From: Pinus tabuliformis
Taxonomy: Eukaryota; Streptophyta; Pinopsida; Pinales; Pinaceae
Direction: 5' to 3'
Length of the DNA stretch: 64,000 nt
Assembly: GCA_031772625.1 (NCBI GenBank)
Contig: CM062807.1
Span: forward strand, 1,153,427,007 to 1,153,491,006
Shown here: positions 38,179 to 48,940 of the stretch, piece by piece
Layout of the letters: the number at the start of each line of letters is the position of its first letter
Numbering within the stretch: the first letter of the stretch is position 1
Notes under the pieces: model-generated
What the model saw: only the letters and a program-made list of their open reading frames with translations
Databases searched by the model: none
Told to the model about the DNA's origin: nothing
Made by a program: the position numbers and the translations under genes

Positions 38179-38949
38179 CTAGCGATCAGAAGATAGGGGA
38201 GGTTGTGGGGAAGAAGGGGGAGGAAATGAAGACGAGGGAGAAGAGGGAGGGGAAAAAGGGGGAGGTCGAGAGGAAGGACCTGCTTCATGGGACGGTTTAG
38301 GATTAGGGGCTGTCTTTTTCTTTTTAATCGTTTCCCATTGCTCTTCTTGTGGATTATTTTCTACATTAGAAAGTTTAGTGCAACGATTAGCAAAGTGACC
38401 GTACTCGTGACATACCTTGCACTTGAAGGGGATCTGTTCATAGTCAAGCTGTTGAATGTGTGTCCAGTCGTCAACCTTGAGCTTGATGGCTTCTGGCAGG
38501 CCTTTACCCAAATCAACTTCTACATAGATGCGGGCACATGCCTGCATGTTATCTTTCGGTTCACTCCGATCAATGTATTTCCCAACAACATTCCCAATAG
38601 CACGCACAGATTCGTCTCCCCAGCAATGCAAGGGGAGGTGAGGAAGCCAGACCCAAACAGGGACCGCATTAGGAATATCAAGCTCCGGGTCAAAATCCGG
38701 AGTCCATTTGTTTAAATATAAACCTCTGGAATCCATGAAATAAGGCCCATTACGGAAGATTAAATCCTTGTCTTCCTTTGTCTCAAAATGAAATGTAAAA
38801 TATCCCTTTCCACAAAATCTGATAGAGATTTTCCCTTGTATTTTGTCTGTCCAATTCCTTTCCACCCACCTCTGGACTGTTTTTGGAGAGGGCCAAAGTC
38901 CTGTAAATTGCCCAATAAGTCCTTTTTCTGCCAAGGCAAGTGCAGCCAT
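38179..38949 (-). CDS. LINE ORF1 (DUF4283-like, CCHC zinc knuckle)
   Basis: A 256-residue frame. Residues about 10-150 resemble the DUF4283 RNA-binding region of plant L1 ORF1 (GQFTGLWPSPKTVQRWVERN, DLIFRNGPYFMDSRGLYL, VPVWVWLPHLPLHCWG). It is followed by one zinc knuckle, CKVCHEYGHFANRC, and a Ser/Pro-rich tail. In live elements ORF1 protein coats the LINE RNA. An upstream frame (39002, MKKLDGLQEVSLPPTLPEWL) lies out of frame, so the true N-terminus may be longer with a frameshift near 38940. The Met at 38949 is simply the first in this frame. Confidence 0.8.
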   Translation of the reverse strand: MAALALAEKGLIGQFTGLWPSPKTVQRWVERNWTDKIQGKISIRFCGKGYFTFHFETKEDKDLIFRNGPYFMDSRGLYLNKWTPDFDPELDIPNAVPVWVWLPHLPLHCWGDESVRAIGNVVGKYIDRSEPKDNMQACARIYVEVDLGKGLPEAIKLKVDDWTHIQQLDYEQIPFKCKVCHEYGHFANRCTKLSNVENNPQEEQWETIKKKKTAPNPKPSHEAGPSSRPPPFSPPSSPSSSFPPPSSPQPPLSSDR

Positions 38950-39181
38950 TCTGGCAAAGTTGGAGGAAGAGAAACTTCCTGTAACCCATCAAGTTTTTTC
39001 ATGAACTTTGAGACTGAAGGGCGAGCTCACTGAGGAGGCATGGACTTGATCAAGGTAGAGAAGGTGTGTTGGAGAGCTGCCTCCTCCGGCAAAGCCTCCG
39101 GAGGGGCCATCCCGAGCGGCTGAAGATTGGTTCAGACCTAAAGTTTGCAGGCAGCGGCGGGAGCAGAGCGCGCGATCAATT

Positions 39182-39199
39182 CTATTTCTGCTCCATATT
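39182..39199. repeat. LINE target-site duplication, right (18 bp)
   Basis: Exact copy of 33085-33102. Confidence 0.95.
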
Positions 39200-39684
39200 A
39201 TCTTAACAAAATTCTATTAATTACATCCAAGAAGTTCGAAATTAGATCAGTTCCTTCCTTTATGCAAAAATTCTTAAAATAGAAATTATTTTGTTCACAA
39301 AAATCTGGAAATTCTGCTGAAGTGGCTGGGTTTGACCAGAGTTGACCAGACACCAGCTTTCTTCAAATTTGAAAGTAGATAGGTAATCTACCATCCTTGT
39401 ACATTTAGCTTCGTGCCCACAAGCTTCAAATTTGTCAACATGTTATGCAACATGTCAAACCATGGAGCAATTACAAGAAGTTACAACTTCTTGTAATTTT
39501 CTGAAAAAATATCATTTTTAACATAATAATTTCAAAAATTAATTTCAAGCTAAAAATAATGATAATGACATCATATCATTTAGTTTCTAAGGATTATAGG
39601 TGGAATATGAAGGTTAGATGGTCAAAATGATAATCAAAAGAGGATTTTTTTAGTAAAATGGACAATCATAATTTGGTACCAACA

Positions 39685-39689
39685 ATATG
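39685..39689. repeat. Gypsy-array target-site duplication, right (ATATG)
   Basis: Partner of 13138-13142 with one substitution. Confidence 0.8.
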
Positions 39690-39957
39690 CCCCATGGAGT
39701 GGCGGCCCTCTACTAGGTCTTACATCGATACTGGGCCTCTTCTACAAATACACAAAGACTCTATTTTATAACAGTGGAGAAATAGAGGATCAGATCATTC
39801 CAGATCCGATCTTTCCTCATAAAATCGCTAAGATCACTCAACCAAATTACAACAAACCTTATCGATTTAACAAAAATATTGTCTTTTAGGCCACGTCGAC
39901 TTCTCGAAGGTTTGAAAAATTGAATTTGACATGGGGTGGGTTGATGCTCCTGCATCA

Positions 39958-40339
39958 GACTCCCGAGGTACAAAAATTTTATGACCTCCTGGTCATATGC
40001 CTTCTTCATCCCTTAGCAATTCTACCCACATCCTTTGTGGAATTTCCTTTATGATCTTTCCGTGAGCTGCAACAAAACCTCTGGAGTAACAAGTCTTCCC
40101 TGCTACACAATACCTCACCAAGCTTTTCTCCTCTGAGCTTAGTCTTTTTTCATCTCTCTGGTTCTCTCTTCTGGAACCAATTGAGCACTCCTGGCTTTAG
40201 GTTGCTACAATCTTCTCACCTTCTTCTGCCGCTACCTGTACGACAATATAAAGACCACAAACTTTCCAATAACTGTACCTCCTTATTTTGCACGCAAACT
40301 CTTTCTCGCAGGAAACCTTTCCCTGCTCTGATACCACTT
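39958..40339 (-). other. TRIM internal region
   Basis: 382 bp without coding potential between the two TRIM LTRs. The end next to LTR A reads CCTCGGGAGTC on the minus strand, the position of the polypurine tract. The other end carries the PBS. Confidence 0.85.
40325..40336 (-). promoter_or_regulatory. TRIM primer-binding site (initiator tRNA-Met)
   Basis: The minus strand reads TGGTATCAGAGC, the exact 12-base plant initiator-Met primer site, three bases from the LTR B end. Confidence 0.93.
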
Positions 40340-41228
40340 TGATGCAGCAAAGTTGCATCTTTACATAGTTCACACGTGGACCTGTGGGTTATGGGCCCAC
40401 GTATACATCAAAAGCATTCCAATTAGCGGAATCTCCACCGTCGATCTATCCCACTTGATCCAATGGTTATCGCGTTGTTCGCTCACCAACTAACCCGACG
40501 ATCTCCACCGTCGATGTGACCCGTACAATCGAATGGCTATCACGCAATCTCGCGCAGATTCTTGCACGACCGATATCAGATCGAGAGTGCGCGAGAAAAG
40601 TAGTTTTCCTGTGCTATGTGTCGACCGCTAAGGTTAATCACGTGAATTTTAGAAATACCATTTACCAACTTTTTCTGTGCGAGATACCATTTCCCACTTT
40701 CCAAATACTACCCATGTACTCAATACGGAACTTAAAGAAAGATGTTTAAGGAAAGGTTTAGCGCTTAAGCTCAATATTAACCCTTAACACTAATCGACCG
40801 TGATTATTAATAAAATGTATAAACAGAGAAAAATGACTAATTTGGGTCTAGAACGCGGATACACGTCATAAGAGAATTTCTGCACTAGAACAGTGCGTCC
40901 ACACCACACTTCAATCAATTATTCAACAAATTGGAAATTACAGAAAAATTATTACCTATGCTCCATGGAGTGGCGGCCCTCTACTAGGTCTTACATCGAT
41001 ACTGGGCCTCTTCTACAAATTCACGAAGACTCTATTTTATAATAGTGGAGAAATAGAGGATTGGATCATACCAGATCTGATAGTTCCTCATAAAATCTCT
41101 AAGATCACTCAACCAAATTACAACAAACCTTATCGATTTAACGAAAATATTGTCTTTTAGGCCACGTCAACTTCTCGAAGGTTTGAAAAATTGAATTTGA
41201 CGTGGGGCAGGTTGATGCTCCTGCATCA
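40340..41228 (-). repeat. TRIM LTR B (5' LTR)
   Basis: 889 bp, TGATGCAG...CTGCATCA. It shows what LTR A looked like before the gypsy array entered. Confidence 0.92.
40378..40400 (-). other. Initiator-tRNA-Met anticodon-arm sequence inside TRIM LTR B
   Basis: The same 23 bases as at 12516-12538, unchanged, although the flanking LTR sequence has diverged between the two copies. Confidence 0.75.
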
Positions 41229-41233
41229 CTGAC
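41229..41233. repeat. TRIM target-site duplication, right (CTGAC)
   Basis: Partner of 12473-12477; each is one base from the CTAAC of the empty site. Confidence 0.75.
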
Positions 41234-41689
41234 ATGCATGCAAACGAAAACAAGTGTTCATTGAAATCAAGCATACATCACTCACACAAGCCAAAACACA
41301 AAAAAACGACAGAAAAGCTGCAAAAGATGTGTAAAGCGGACTTACCCGTAAAAAGTTGAGTTGAACGTGTTGACGACTCCTAGATGTGATGTGGGATGTT
41401 AGAGCTCTAAGGTCGATGTGAAGAATGAGCTCTGCAGCATCGAATAAATAATTTTTAGGCTCATGATGCGCATGCCACAAATCTAGGAAAAAACGACACT
41501 TAGAGGGCAGTTTCTAAAACAATCTTTGCATGTAACCTTCAACTACTAAAAATAGATCCGTAAAATCTAGGGATGATTTTTGCATGTTTCTTTTTTCTAT
41601 TTTGGGAAAGGTAGCCCATGCATGCAAATCAATTTTGCTCAATCCCGGATGGAACCGGTCAACCTGAAGGCACATGCAATAGTCCGCGA

Positions 41690-41970
41690 GCCTGGGATGA
41701 AAATTTGCGCAGTTTCTGGGCTGAGCAGAGATGGCTGTCCCTGAGGGATTGTGCAATTTCTAGGGTTAGTAGGTGACTATGTCCCAAAATTGTGCAATTG
41801 CTAGGCTGAGGCCCAGTGCCAAGCCAGATTACACAGTTTCTTGTGGGAAGCCTTTTTTAATGTTCTGCGCAATTATGGAGGTCAACAGGCAGCCCAACAT
41901 ATTTGTGCAATTTCTGGAGGGAAGTCTGGTTCCCCTCTAGAATTGCGCAATTTTCTAGGGGAGTTGCTCT
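41690..41970. repeat. TGCGCAAT-motif array near the LARD 3' LTR start
   Basis: Repeats such as TTGCGCAGTTTCTGGG, TTGTGCAATTTCTAGGG and AATTGCGCAATTTTCT are spaced 25-60 bp. The array is homologous to 50200-50470. Confidence 0.75.
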
Positions 41971-42172
41971 ACCAGAAAATAACCTAAGTCCGAGATGGAA
42001 GCCTGTGAAGGGAGTGAAGCAAACTGACATGCACAGGCTGGCGAGCCACTGAAAATCAGCTAAAGCCTCTGTACTTGACTGTGCAAAACATGCTACTAAG
42101 GATGGTTGGTAGGGGGGCTCCAAAATGAAGCTAAGGAAATTTTTTTTGAGGGTGCTTGTGGCTGCTATAACA

Positions 42173-43187
42173 CTTGGTGACAAATTGGTAGAACTCTAGC
42201 TCTTTGAATGGACCTTATTCATGAAATGCAAGTCTAACACCTCCGGAAGTATTTTTCAGTTCTATGTTCATCTTGGTTTCCTCACTTGCTTGATTGTAAT
42301 ATGTAGCATCTACCAAGCTCTTGGTCGGTCGGCGCACTTTCCAAGCTAAGCCAACATAGTTGTTTCGAATGGGGATGAGGGGTATATTGGTGCGCAATCC
42401 ATATGATAGTCAGAGTTTAAGTTTCCATCTCTGTGTTGATCCGCTGCTAGCAGGCCTGGATAGTACCCTAGCAGAGTCACGCAGGAACAAAAAAATTGCT
42501 CCGCTGCCAGCGAGCCTGGTCAATACCCCCACTGAGTTACTTGCGTCACCTCTATGTGCAGGAAGCCTTTCTCTTCTTTCGCCTTATTCGTTTTTCAATT
42601 TTTTGAAAAATTTCACATTTTTCATTTTTAACTGTGCATAGCACTTATTCATTTCAGAGGCGGAAGAGGGATCCCAACTTATTGAGGGCAGAAGAGGTTG
42701 TCCCTTCAGAGAAGTAGTTTGTATGTACCTCTGACATGCTTGTTAAGGTTTTCCCCTTCGCCTTAATCTACTTGACTGATATGACAAGGATTAACCCAAA
42801 AACAACTGACTAGAGTAGGTTATACTAGTTAGCTCACAAGCGTTGTGTTTTCACCAAGGTTCACTTTGAACAGAACATATTTTCCATTGATGTATCATGG
42901 ACTAAAAACAACAAGTTCTTCATACAGAGGCAGGATGACAGATAACCAAGTATTGATAATTGCACAAGTCCTCTTGTACTTACCCAACTTGTTTCAAGAG
43001 TCGCACACGGTTTCATGTGAAACTACCCTACGAATATAAACAAGCAAACGAACAGCAAAACAAAGCCAAAAGCAGAATTAAATGCATAATCAAAGTGAGT
43101 AAGCAAACAAGCGAGCAAACAAACAAACATGCAAAGTAAGAAGCAAACATGCATGCAAGAAAAAGAAAAAAAACACTACTCCTACTC
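42173..43187. other. LARD internal region, part without recognised coding
   Basis: It lies downstream of the gag-like frames on the minus strand. It holds two related units of about 50 bp (42442-42548: CTGCTAGCAGGCCTGG... and CTGCCAGCGAGCCTGG...) and a GCAAACAA-rich stretch at 43095-43160. I see no clear polypurine tract next to 42172. Confidence 0.5.
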
Positions 43188-44494
43188 CTAAGCTAACGGT
43201 GCATGGGTCTGCTCACGTAAAGTGATACTTATAATGTAGGCATGGTTCGCGAACAACACAACTGTGCGAGCCAACAAACATGAAAGATATAACAATGAAG
43301 ACAAACACACTCTGATTTTAAATGTGTCCATAGAACAAACATGAGTGCGAGTGCATGACATGCAATCTGTGGACTTACCATGGTGTTGTGTGACACTGCA
43401 TGTAGATGTTAAGCATACACATACTCTTGACTGTGACATGCAAGCAAATGAAAGAAACAAAGACAACTTGCGTCGTGCACGTGTGCTTACTGTGTAAGAT
43501 TCCTCCAATGCATGAGTGATGGGATCGTGCAGTTCGAGTGGAGGAAGCATAATCTGTGTGTGAGATTGATCTTCAATGCATACAGATGAGTGATGAGGAG
43601 CCTTGGGTGTTTCAACAATTTCCTGATCGGAAGTGAAACCAACCTCAGGACAATGAGGGCCTGACATAACCATCAACTCAGGCTGAAGTGCCTCGACAGT
43701 CTGCGAAGTTTCGACTTCATCGACAGATAGATCATCATAAACAGGTGGCTTTGAAAAATCAACTGCGATAGAATCATCATCGTGATCAAATATGGGAGTA
43801 AATAGATCACGACAACTACGATCAACAAAATCAATGATTTCATTGACATCCTCATGATTTGATGAATCAAACAGAGGGGTAGATGAGAAGCGGAAAAATT
43901 CACCCTCTGCGTTTCTAGAAAAGGTAGATGAAAAATCAAGTGGATTTTCAAAGAATGATTTGTCCTCTCCATTGTTAGATGATGGACTGACATCTGGTGT
44001 GTTCTGTGAATGATCAACAATGGGTGCATCCGTAGACGGAGATACACACGCGAAATCAGGGATGGCAGAATCACCAAAGATTTCAGGCAAAAATGGAGGA
44101 GGCGCGGACAAAAGAGATCATCCTTCGCCACAGGTTGATGTTCAAGCTCCCAATCATACTCTTCATGAATAATAGCACAGGTTGATTGTGTGACACCAAC
44201 TCCATTGATAGCTTGATCCTCGTTCACAATAGGTGTAGAGTCCAAAATGGAAGAACACAAGACAGTGCAATACGGAGGATCAAAAGAACATGGAGATAGA
44301 GGTTTAAGTAAGGCATGCATGTGACAGCACATGGGCTTCTCAACCAAATCTGTGCGAAAATTGAGAGAAGTGATGTTGGGAGGATGTGATAGTTGAACGA
44401 ATGTGTGTGCGTTTTCTTCAACATCACTTTGCGGTGGTGGAGTTGTTTGATGAGGGGATGACGGATGGTCACTTGTGTCAACGACCGTACCCAT
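43188..44494 (-). pseudogene. LARD internal ORF, acidic region after gag
   Basis: Overlapping minus frames 44494-43673 and 44111-43188, with a frameshift near 44110. The second is acidic and Ser/Pro-rich (FDHDDDSIAVDFSKPPVYDD, VEALQPELMVMSGPHCPEVG). It probably continues the gag-like frame. There is no enzyme motif and I do not recognise the family. Confidence 0.55.
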
Positions 44495-44499
44495 TTACG

Positions 44500-45063
44500 A
44501 TTGCGCATCTTCATTACCAAATTATGATGAGTAGGGTTTGAACTTTAACTTCATCTTGGGATTGACAGATTTGGTAAGGCAATATTCAAATCTATCCATG
44601 AGATACTGGAATTTCATCTGACTTTTCAGAGCTTTAAATTGAAATACCCGAAAGCGGTCCCAAAAATCCATAGGTAATTCTTGCGGAGTCTTTCATTGTT
44701 TTAAGAATTTTTTGTCAAGAGGTTCTGGATCAAAATGATGGAAATTAGCGTTAAGGAGATCAAAGAATTGGTCAAGTGAGTGCACATTTCCAGGTGGCAG
44801 ACTATTGCACCATCGTTTCGGGGATTCACGAAGTGTGTGTGAAAGCAACACACTGACCTCTTCTGGATAGAACTCATCTCCATCCTCAAGGAATGCATAT
44901 AAGTCGTCTAAGTACTCAGGCTAGGCTACTTCGCCTTCACCATCATACGTGAATTCATAAAAGAGATAAAAAAACTCCCTCATGATGTTGAGAGGTTTGG
45001 CACACGAAAACCACCATGGAGGGATGAGTCTGATAGTATCCATGATAGACGTGCAAAGATTCA
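44500..45063 (-). pseudogene. LARD gag-like frame
   Basis: Read from 45063 on minus: MDTIRLIPPWWFS, FTYDGEGEVA, stop (about 44925), PEYLDDLYAFLEDGDEF, KRWCNSLPPGNVHSLDQFFD, stop (about 44700), FWDRFRVFQFKALKSQMKFQ. The pattern (DGEGEVxPE..L.AFL, then a Trp-containing helix, then LPxGSI.S...F) is that of plant retrotransposon Gag. Its position directly after the 45101 LTR end fits a gag, and it sets the element's orientation. Confidence 0.65.
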
Positions 45064-45803
45064 AAATAGGATGAGAGGACACAACTTGTCATCTGGCCCT
45101 CCTTGGACCCACCAACATGTTATGGGATCTCCCCAGTAAGAAGTCCCAACTAGACCTCAGACCGTTTGGTGTAGGAGTCCCACTAGTGGGTCGTAGGGTA
45201 TCGCCTTGATCGTGGTTGCGCGCCGAGGTAAGTAGGATGTCCTTGTTTGTAGCAAGGGTGTGACATGTGCATCAAGCCAAGGAAGGTGCATGAATGGTTC
45301 TAACACACAGAAAGTGGGGTGAGTGCGCCCCTTGGAAACTTGTGGAAACACGCGGCTTGGGAGGGACACACAAGCAAAGATGCATCACAAACTAGAAGGC
45401 AGGCGAACCAATAATCCAAAGTGACAATTAAACCAACAAAACATCTCAGTAATATTCATACATACATATACAGAAAGAGTCCATACATACATGTGTAAGA
45501 AAACAACTGCATATATCATTAGAGTAACTAAGATAACTGAAATAAAATAACAACATATGCATGAAATGTGTTGGCTCTGTTATATTAAGAAGTGAAAGTT
45601 CCAATCATATAGTACAACCATGACCAACCACTAGTCCCAATAACAGAACGTTATAGTCAATGTCGACTACTCCTCCAAAGAGATGTACTTGCTATGCACT
45701 GTGGAGAAGTCAAGTCTCTCTAAAATATACTCCAAGCTTTCTCTAAGATACTCCTATCATAAGCTTAGCTGCCCAAAAGCTTGTACAAAGAGTTATGAGG
45801 TTC

Positions 45804-45812
45804 TATAAATAG
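45804..45812 (+). promoter_or_regulatory. TATA-like box in the LARD 5' LTR
   Basis: TATAAATAG, counterpart of 8539-8546, antisense to gag. Confidence 0.3.
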
Positions 45813-45969
45813 CAAAGGGTGGGGTGGCCCTTGACATTCCCCTTTGTGACTACTCACCTACCCTCATGACTCTTCAACTACTCTATGGATGTTACATTCA
45901 AATATCGGCACTTGGACTTTCACTTTACAAGATGTTACATACAATCTACACATGCCCATGTGAGACAAA

Positions 45970-48736
45970 ATAGGCTTGAGCAAGCCATGCAAGAAATCGC
46001 TAAGACTCGAACAACTGTGGGAAGACCAACTCTTCGACATACTTGCGATGGTTGACGGTGGCGAACTAATTCCAAGCTTGGTAATCTGTGATGGTGTCCG
46101 TGTACTCTGTGGTGACATCTTTTTGGAAACGAACTCTTGCCTCTGTTGCATCTGGGTACACTGATTTGGCTCCTCTGTCCAAATCATCTGATAACATGCA
46201 CATCATTGTCTTGAGTGTGGCCGGACCAACGACATACTGATGCATAGTGTCTGCGTTGATCACCAAGTTTGCATTGGTGGCTATGCGCATCAACTCGTCA
46301 AAGTACATGTCCAACTCCAATGGACTTGATTCTTTGTCTTTTCCTTGGTGAGTGTCCCAATGGATGGGATCGCATGTGTGCGCACAACAACATCCATGCT
46401 TCTGAACACCCGTGCATGTGAAGCCTGCAAACTGGTGATGAGCTACGAGAGTTCCTCATAGTTCTGGATCTGACTCCAGATGCGTGCCTTCAACTCTACC
46501 GCCTTGGGCTTCATCAACTTGGGCAAGTGTAACAGGGCTCCCTTGTATCTCATTGTCCATGTTTGCATGCGGTCAACAGTAGTGTGAAAATCTAACAAGA
46601 TGCGTGCTCTCCTAGTACAACGCTGCTGCCAAACGTTGAGATGGACAACTGACTTATGCACAGTGACAAATATGGAATACAACATTCACATGATTGTCTC
46701 GAGAGATGATACCTCATTCAGTATTTCTTGCTTCAACTCTACTCTGGCAGATGTTGTAGCTTGTTTTCCTCCCTGCTTGGTCGTCTGTAACTCTTTATCA
46801 ATTTGCTTGTTCTTTGCAATCAAGGAGTGAAAATTCGAGCTGGTGGCTTCGACATATGCTCTGGTAGCATCGGCTAATGCTGCTGGATGCTTGGACACAT
46901 CAAATACAATCACTCGTTCTTCAAATTGCACAGCAGATGCGTGGACATCTGGAGCAGTCACTTTGCGCGATTGCACAAATCTATGCTGCAACTTGTCAAA
47001 TGATATGTTGTGCATCTCTGCTTCTGTATTGTCTTCAAGGATCTCAGTATCTCCTTGATCACTCAAGACTTTCTCTGCTTCCATATCTGGTGAAGCCGGT
47101 GGGTTGACCTCTTGGTTATAAGGCATGAGGTCAATATCTTGTTTTGACTCTGGCTACTCCATCTTCGTATCCATCCGCTCAAGTATCTATTCAATCTCTT
47201 GAGCAAAGTCCCGCTCCTGTGACTACTCACCCTATTTTCTTTGTGCTAGCTGCTTGGATGAGTCTACAACCTATATGGGCACTGTTTCATCAATTTGTGC
47301 ATGCTCTGCCTCCTACTATGTCTGTCTCTGCTACGCTTCCTTCTCTTGTCTGCGCAGCTCTTGTTCTTCCCGGAGTTGTTGCTTCAACTCTTGGAACTCC
47401 TTTATTGCTTCCTGCATCCTCTGATCCTCTCTTTGCCTTTGCGCGTTCCTCCTGTCGCGTTGTCTCCTCTATCTCCAAAGCTGCTTTCTCCACAAGTGGG
47501 TTTGCTTTGAACTTGCAACTTTGTTCTGCCTCTGCGCTGTCAACAACCTTTCTCTTGCTTTTGTCACACGCAGGTACGTTATCCTCTGTTGCTACGAATG
47601 ATGCTGCCTTCTTCTTCCGATGCAGTCTAGCTTCCAGTCTTGTCGAGATGTGGTACGACACTTCTTGCATGACAAGCTCGTCCATGGAAAACTTCGGTAA
47701 AACATGCAGAGGCTTCTCTGCGTTGTACATCCATACGAAGGTGCCAAGGGGTGAGGCATACTAATCCTCTATGTCAATCAATGCCTCCATTGCTGCCTGC
47801 GACATGCAAGGTGGATCTTGCTCAAATATCATCTTGTACATCGGGGTGACAAAATGGTCTTACAACTGTGTGATGACTCTACGGAAGCTGCATTCGGAAA
47901 ACAATATGCAGTAAGTGTGTACATAGGTTTTTGTTGATGTCCATGCCCAACTCAAGCTTGGGAACTGCTGATGGGCATAGATTGCATCTAGAATGTACGC
48001 GAACATGTATATCTCCACTTGCTGACCTTTGGGTGGTTGTCAGGCTTCTGTCATCTATTCCTTCAACCTGTGAGCCAACATGTTGGACCAGTTGCATGGT
48101 CTTCCTTCACTGGCCAGTTGGTCCAACACGATCACCCAACTCTGCGGGAAGGTCTCTGTGTTGTCTTGGCCATACAACTGGCATGTAAAAGATGACCAAG
48201 TACTGATATGCCTTCTACAGTATCTTCGTCTTGTAAACCTGGTTGGGTGTCGTCCTGAACTTGGCTGGCTCCTTCACCCAGCTCTTCAAGATATCCCTAG
48301 AGTTTGCACTGTTGTTGGGTCTGCTGAAGGGTGTCTCCATTATGATCACCAACTGCGGCAAGTGGTACATCTGCTGATAGTCATGTGCCCTGAATGTAGC
48401 AAGCTCTATCCTACTGACACTTCTTAACACCATCGTCTCGGGATCAGTGTACAAGATGACCAAATGTATCATTTCTGTGCATGGAAACATGAGATACCTG
48501 CATGCAATCCGGTACAAGCCAGACTTGTGGATTTTCACATAGACCCTGCGGTCTTCCAGATCTTCCCTAAATGTGCCTAAGAATGTGTCAATGATATCCT
48601 GCCATTTCAACTTGATATCTTTATCTACGAGCAACTTGGTGTCTTCGTAAATCGGCAAACTCATAGACACTTTCTCAACTGCATCTTGAGTGGCGCTTTC
48701 AACGATATTCTTTGACCCTGCTCTCTTGGAGGCCAT
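45970..48736 (-). pseudogene. Unrecognised protein-coding block inside the LARD 5' LTR
   Basis: Counterpart of 8737-11770. Frames are 48736-48215 (MASKRAGSKNIVESATQDAV; KLKWQDIIDTF; MYHLPQLVIIMETPFSRPNN; extends through DILKSWVKEPAKF), 47730-47290 (VMQEVSYHISTRLEARLHRK, then a KRK-rich stretch), 47126-46686 (acidic, then a helical Ala/Lys-rich end), 46685-46443 and 46320-46066. Frame breaks fall at different places from those in the other LTR, so the ancestral frame was probably longer than either. Confidence 0.6.
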
Positions 48737-48940
48737 TGAACCTGAACTGCTGAGAGATGGATAAACACCTGCAATACCTGGAGACATGTTGACATTCATG
48801 GCAAGCAATCTATCAGTTAAAAACCAAAGCAAACTTGAGGACTGACATGCAACATACCCGGGAGACTGACAGTAAGGATTGCACAATTTTCACCGGGAGG
48901 TCGGGAGACCGACTGCCGGAACTGCACAAAAGATATTCCA

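Larger units (their letters stand above)
33103..39181 (-). mobile_element. L1-type LINE, near full length
   Basis: About 6.08 kb bounded by a perfect 18-bp TSD. The 3' end on the minus strand carries a short A-tail (T-run at 33101-33109). The 5' end is a GC-rich leader (about 38950-39181). ORF1 and ORF2 are in normal order. The perfect TSD and its position inside the gypsy LTR make it the youngest layer of the nest. Confidence 0.95.
13143..39684 (-). mobile_element. Tandem Athila/Tat-like Ty3/gypsy array: three LTRs, two internal regions
   Basis: The layout is LTR1 (13143-14481), internal 1 (14482-22642), LTR2 (22643-24084), internal 2 (24085-32144), LTR3 (32145-39684, carrying a LINE). Both internals are on the minus strand and homologous throughout. 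A tRNA-Asp-type PBS lies beside LTR2 and LTR3, and a polypurine tract beside LTR1 and LTR2. A single TSD flanks the whole array, so it entered as one unit or grew by unequal recombination between LTRs. RT and integrase motifs place it with the non-chromoviral Athila/Tat group. Confidence 0.92.
32145..39684 (-). repeat. Gypsy LTR3, split by a LINE
   Basis: The LTR parts are 32145-33102 and 39200-39684 (plus one TSD copy), starting TGTTTGGTC and ending GGTACCAACA. It is the 5' LTR of copy 2. Confidence 0.93.
12478..41228 (-). mobile_element. TRIM (terminal-repeat retrotransposon in miniature), split by the gypsy array
   Basis: LTR A is 12478-13142 plus 39690-39957 and LTR B is 40340-41228 (889 bp). 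Both start TGATGCAG and end CTGCATCA in + orientation. The internal region is only 382 bp (39958-40339). An initiator-Met PBS lies next to LTR B on the minus strand, so transcription runs on -. There is no coding capacity, which fits a TRIM-type non-autonomous element. Its empty site is preserved in the other LARD LTR. Confidence 0.9.
7851..42172 (-). repeat. LARD 3' LTR, split by the TRIM nest
   Basis: The LTR parts are 7851-12477 and 41234-42172, about 5.56 kb without the insertion. The order of blocks matches the 5' LTR throughout: 7860-8750 with 45101-46000, 8740-11870 with 46030-48890, 11990-12470 with 48940-49735, and 41234-42172 with 49744-50679. Confidence 0.88.

Noticed and set aside
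38287-38715. + strand frame of 142 codons within the LINE.
   Set aside because: Shadow of ORF1 on the opposite strand; no domain.
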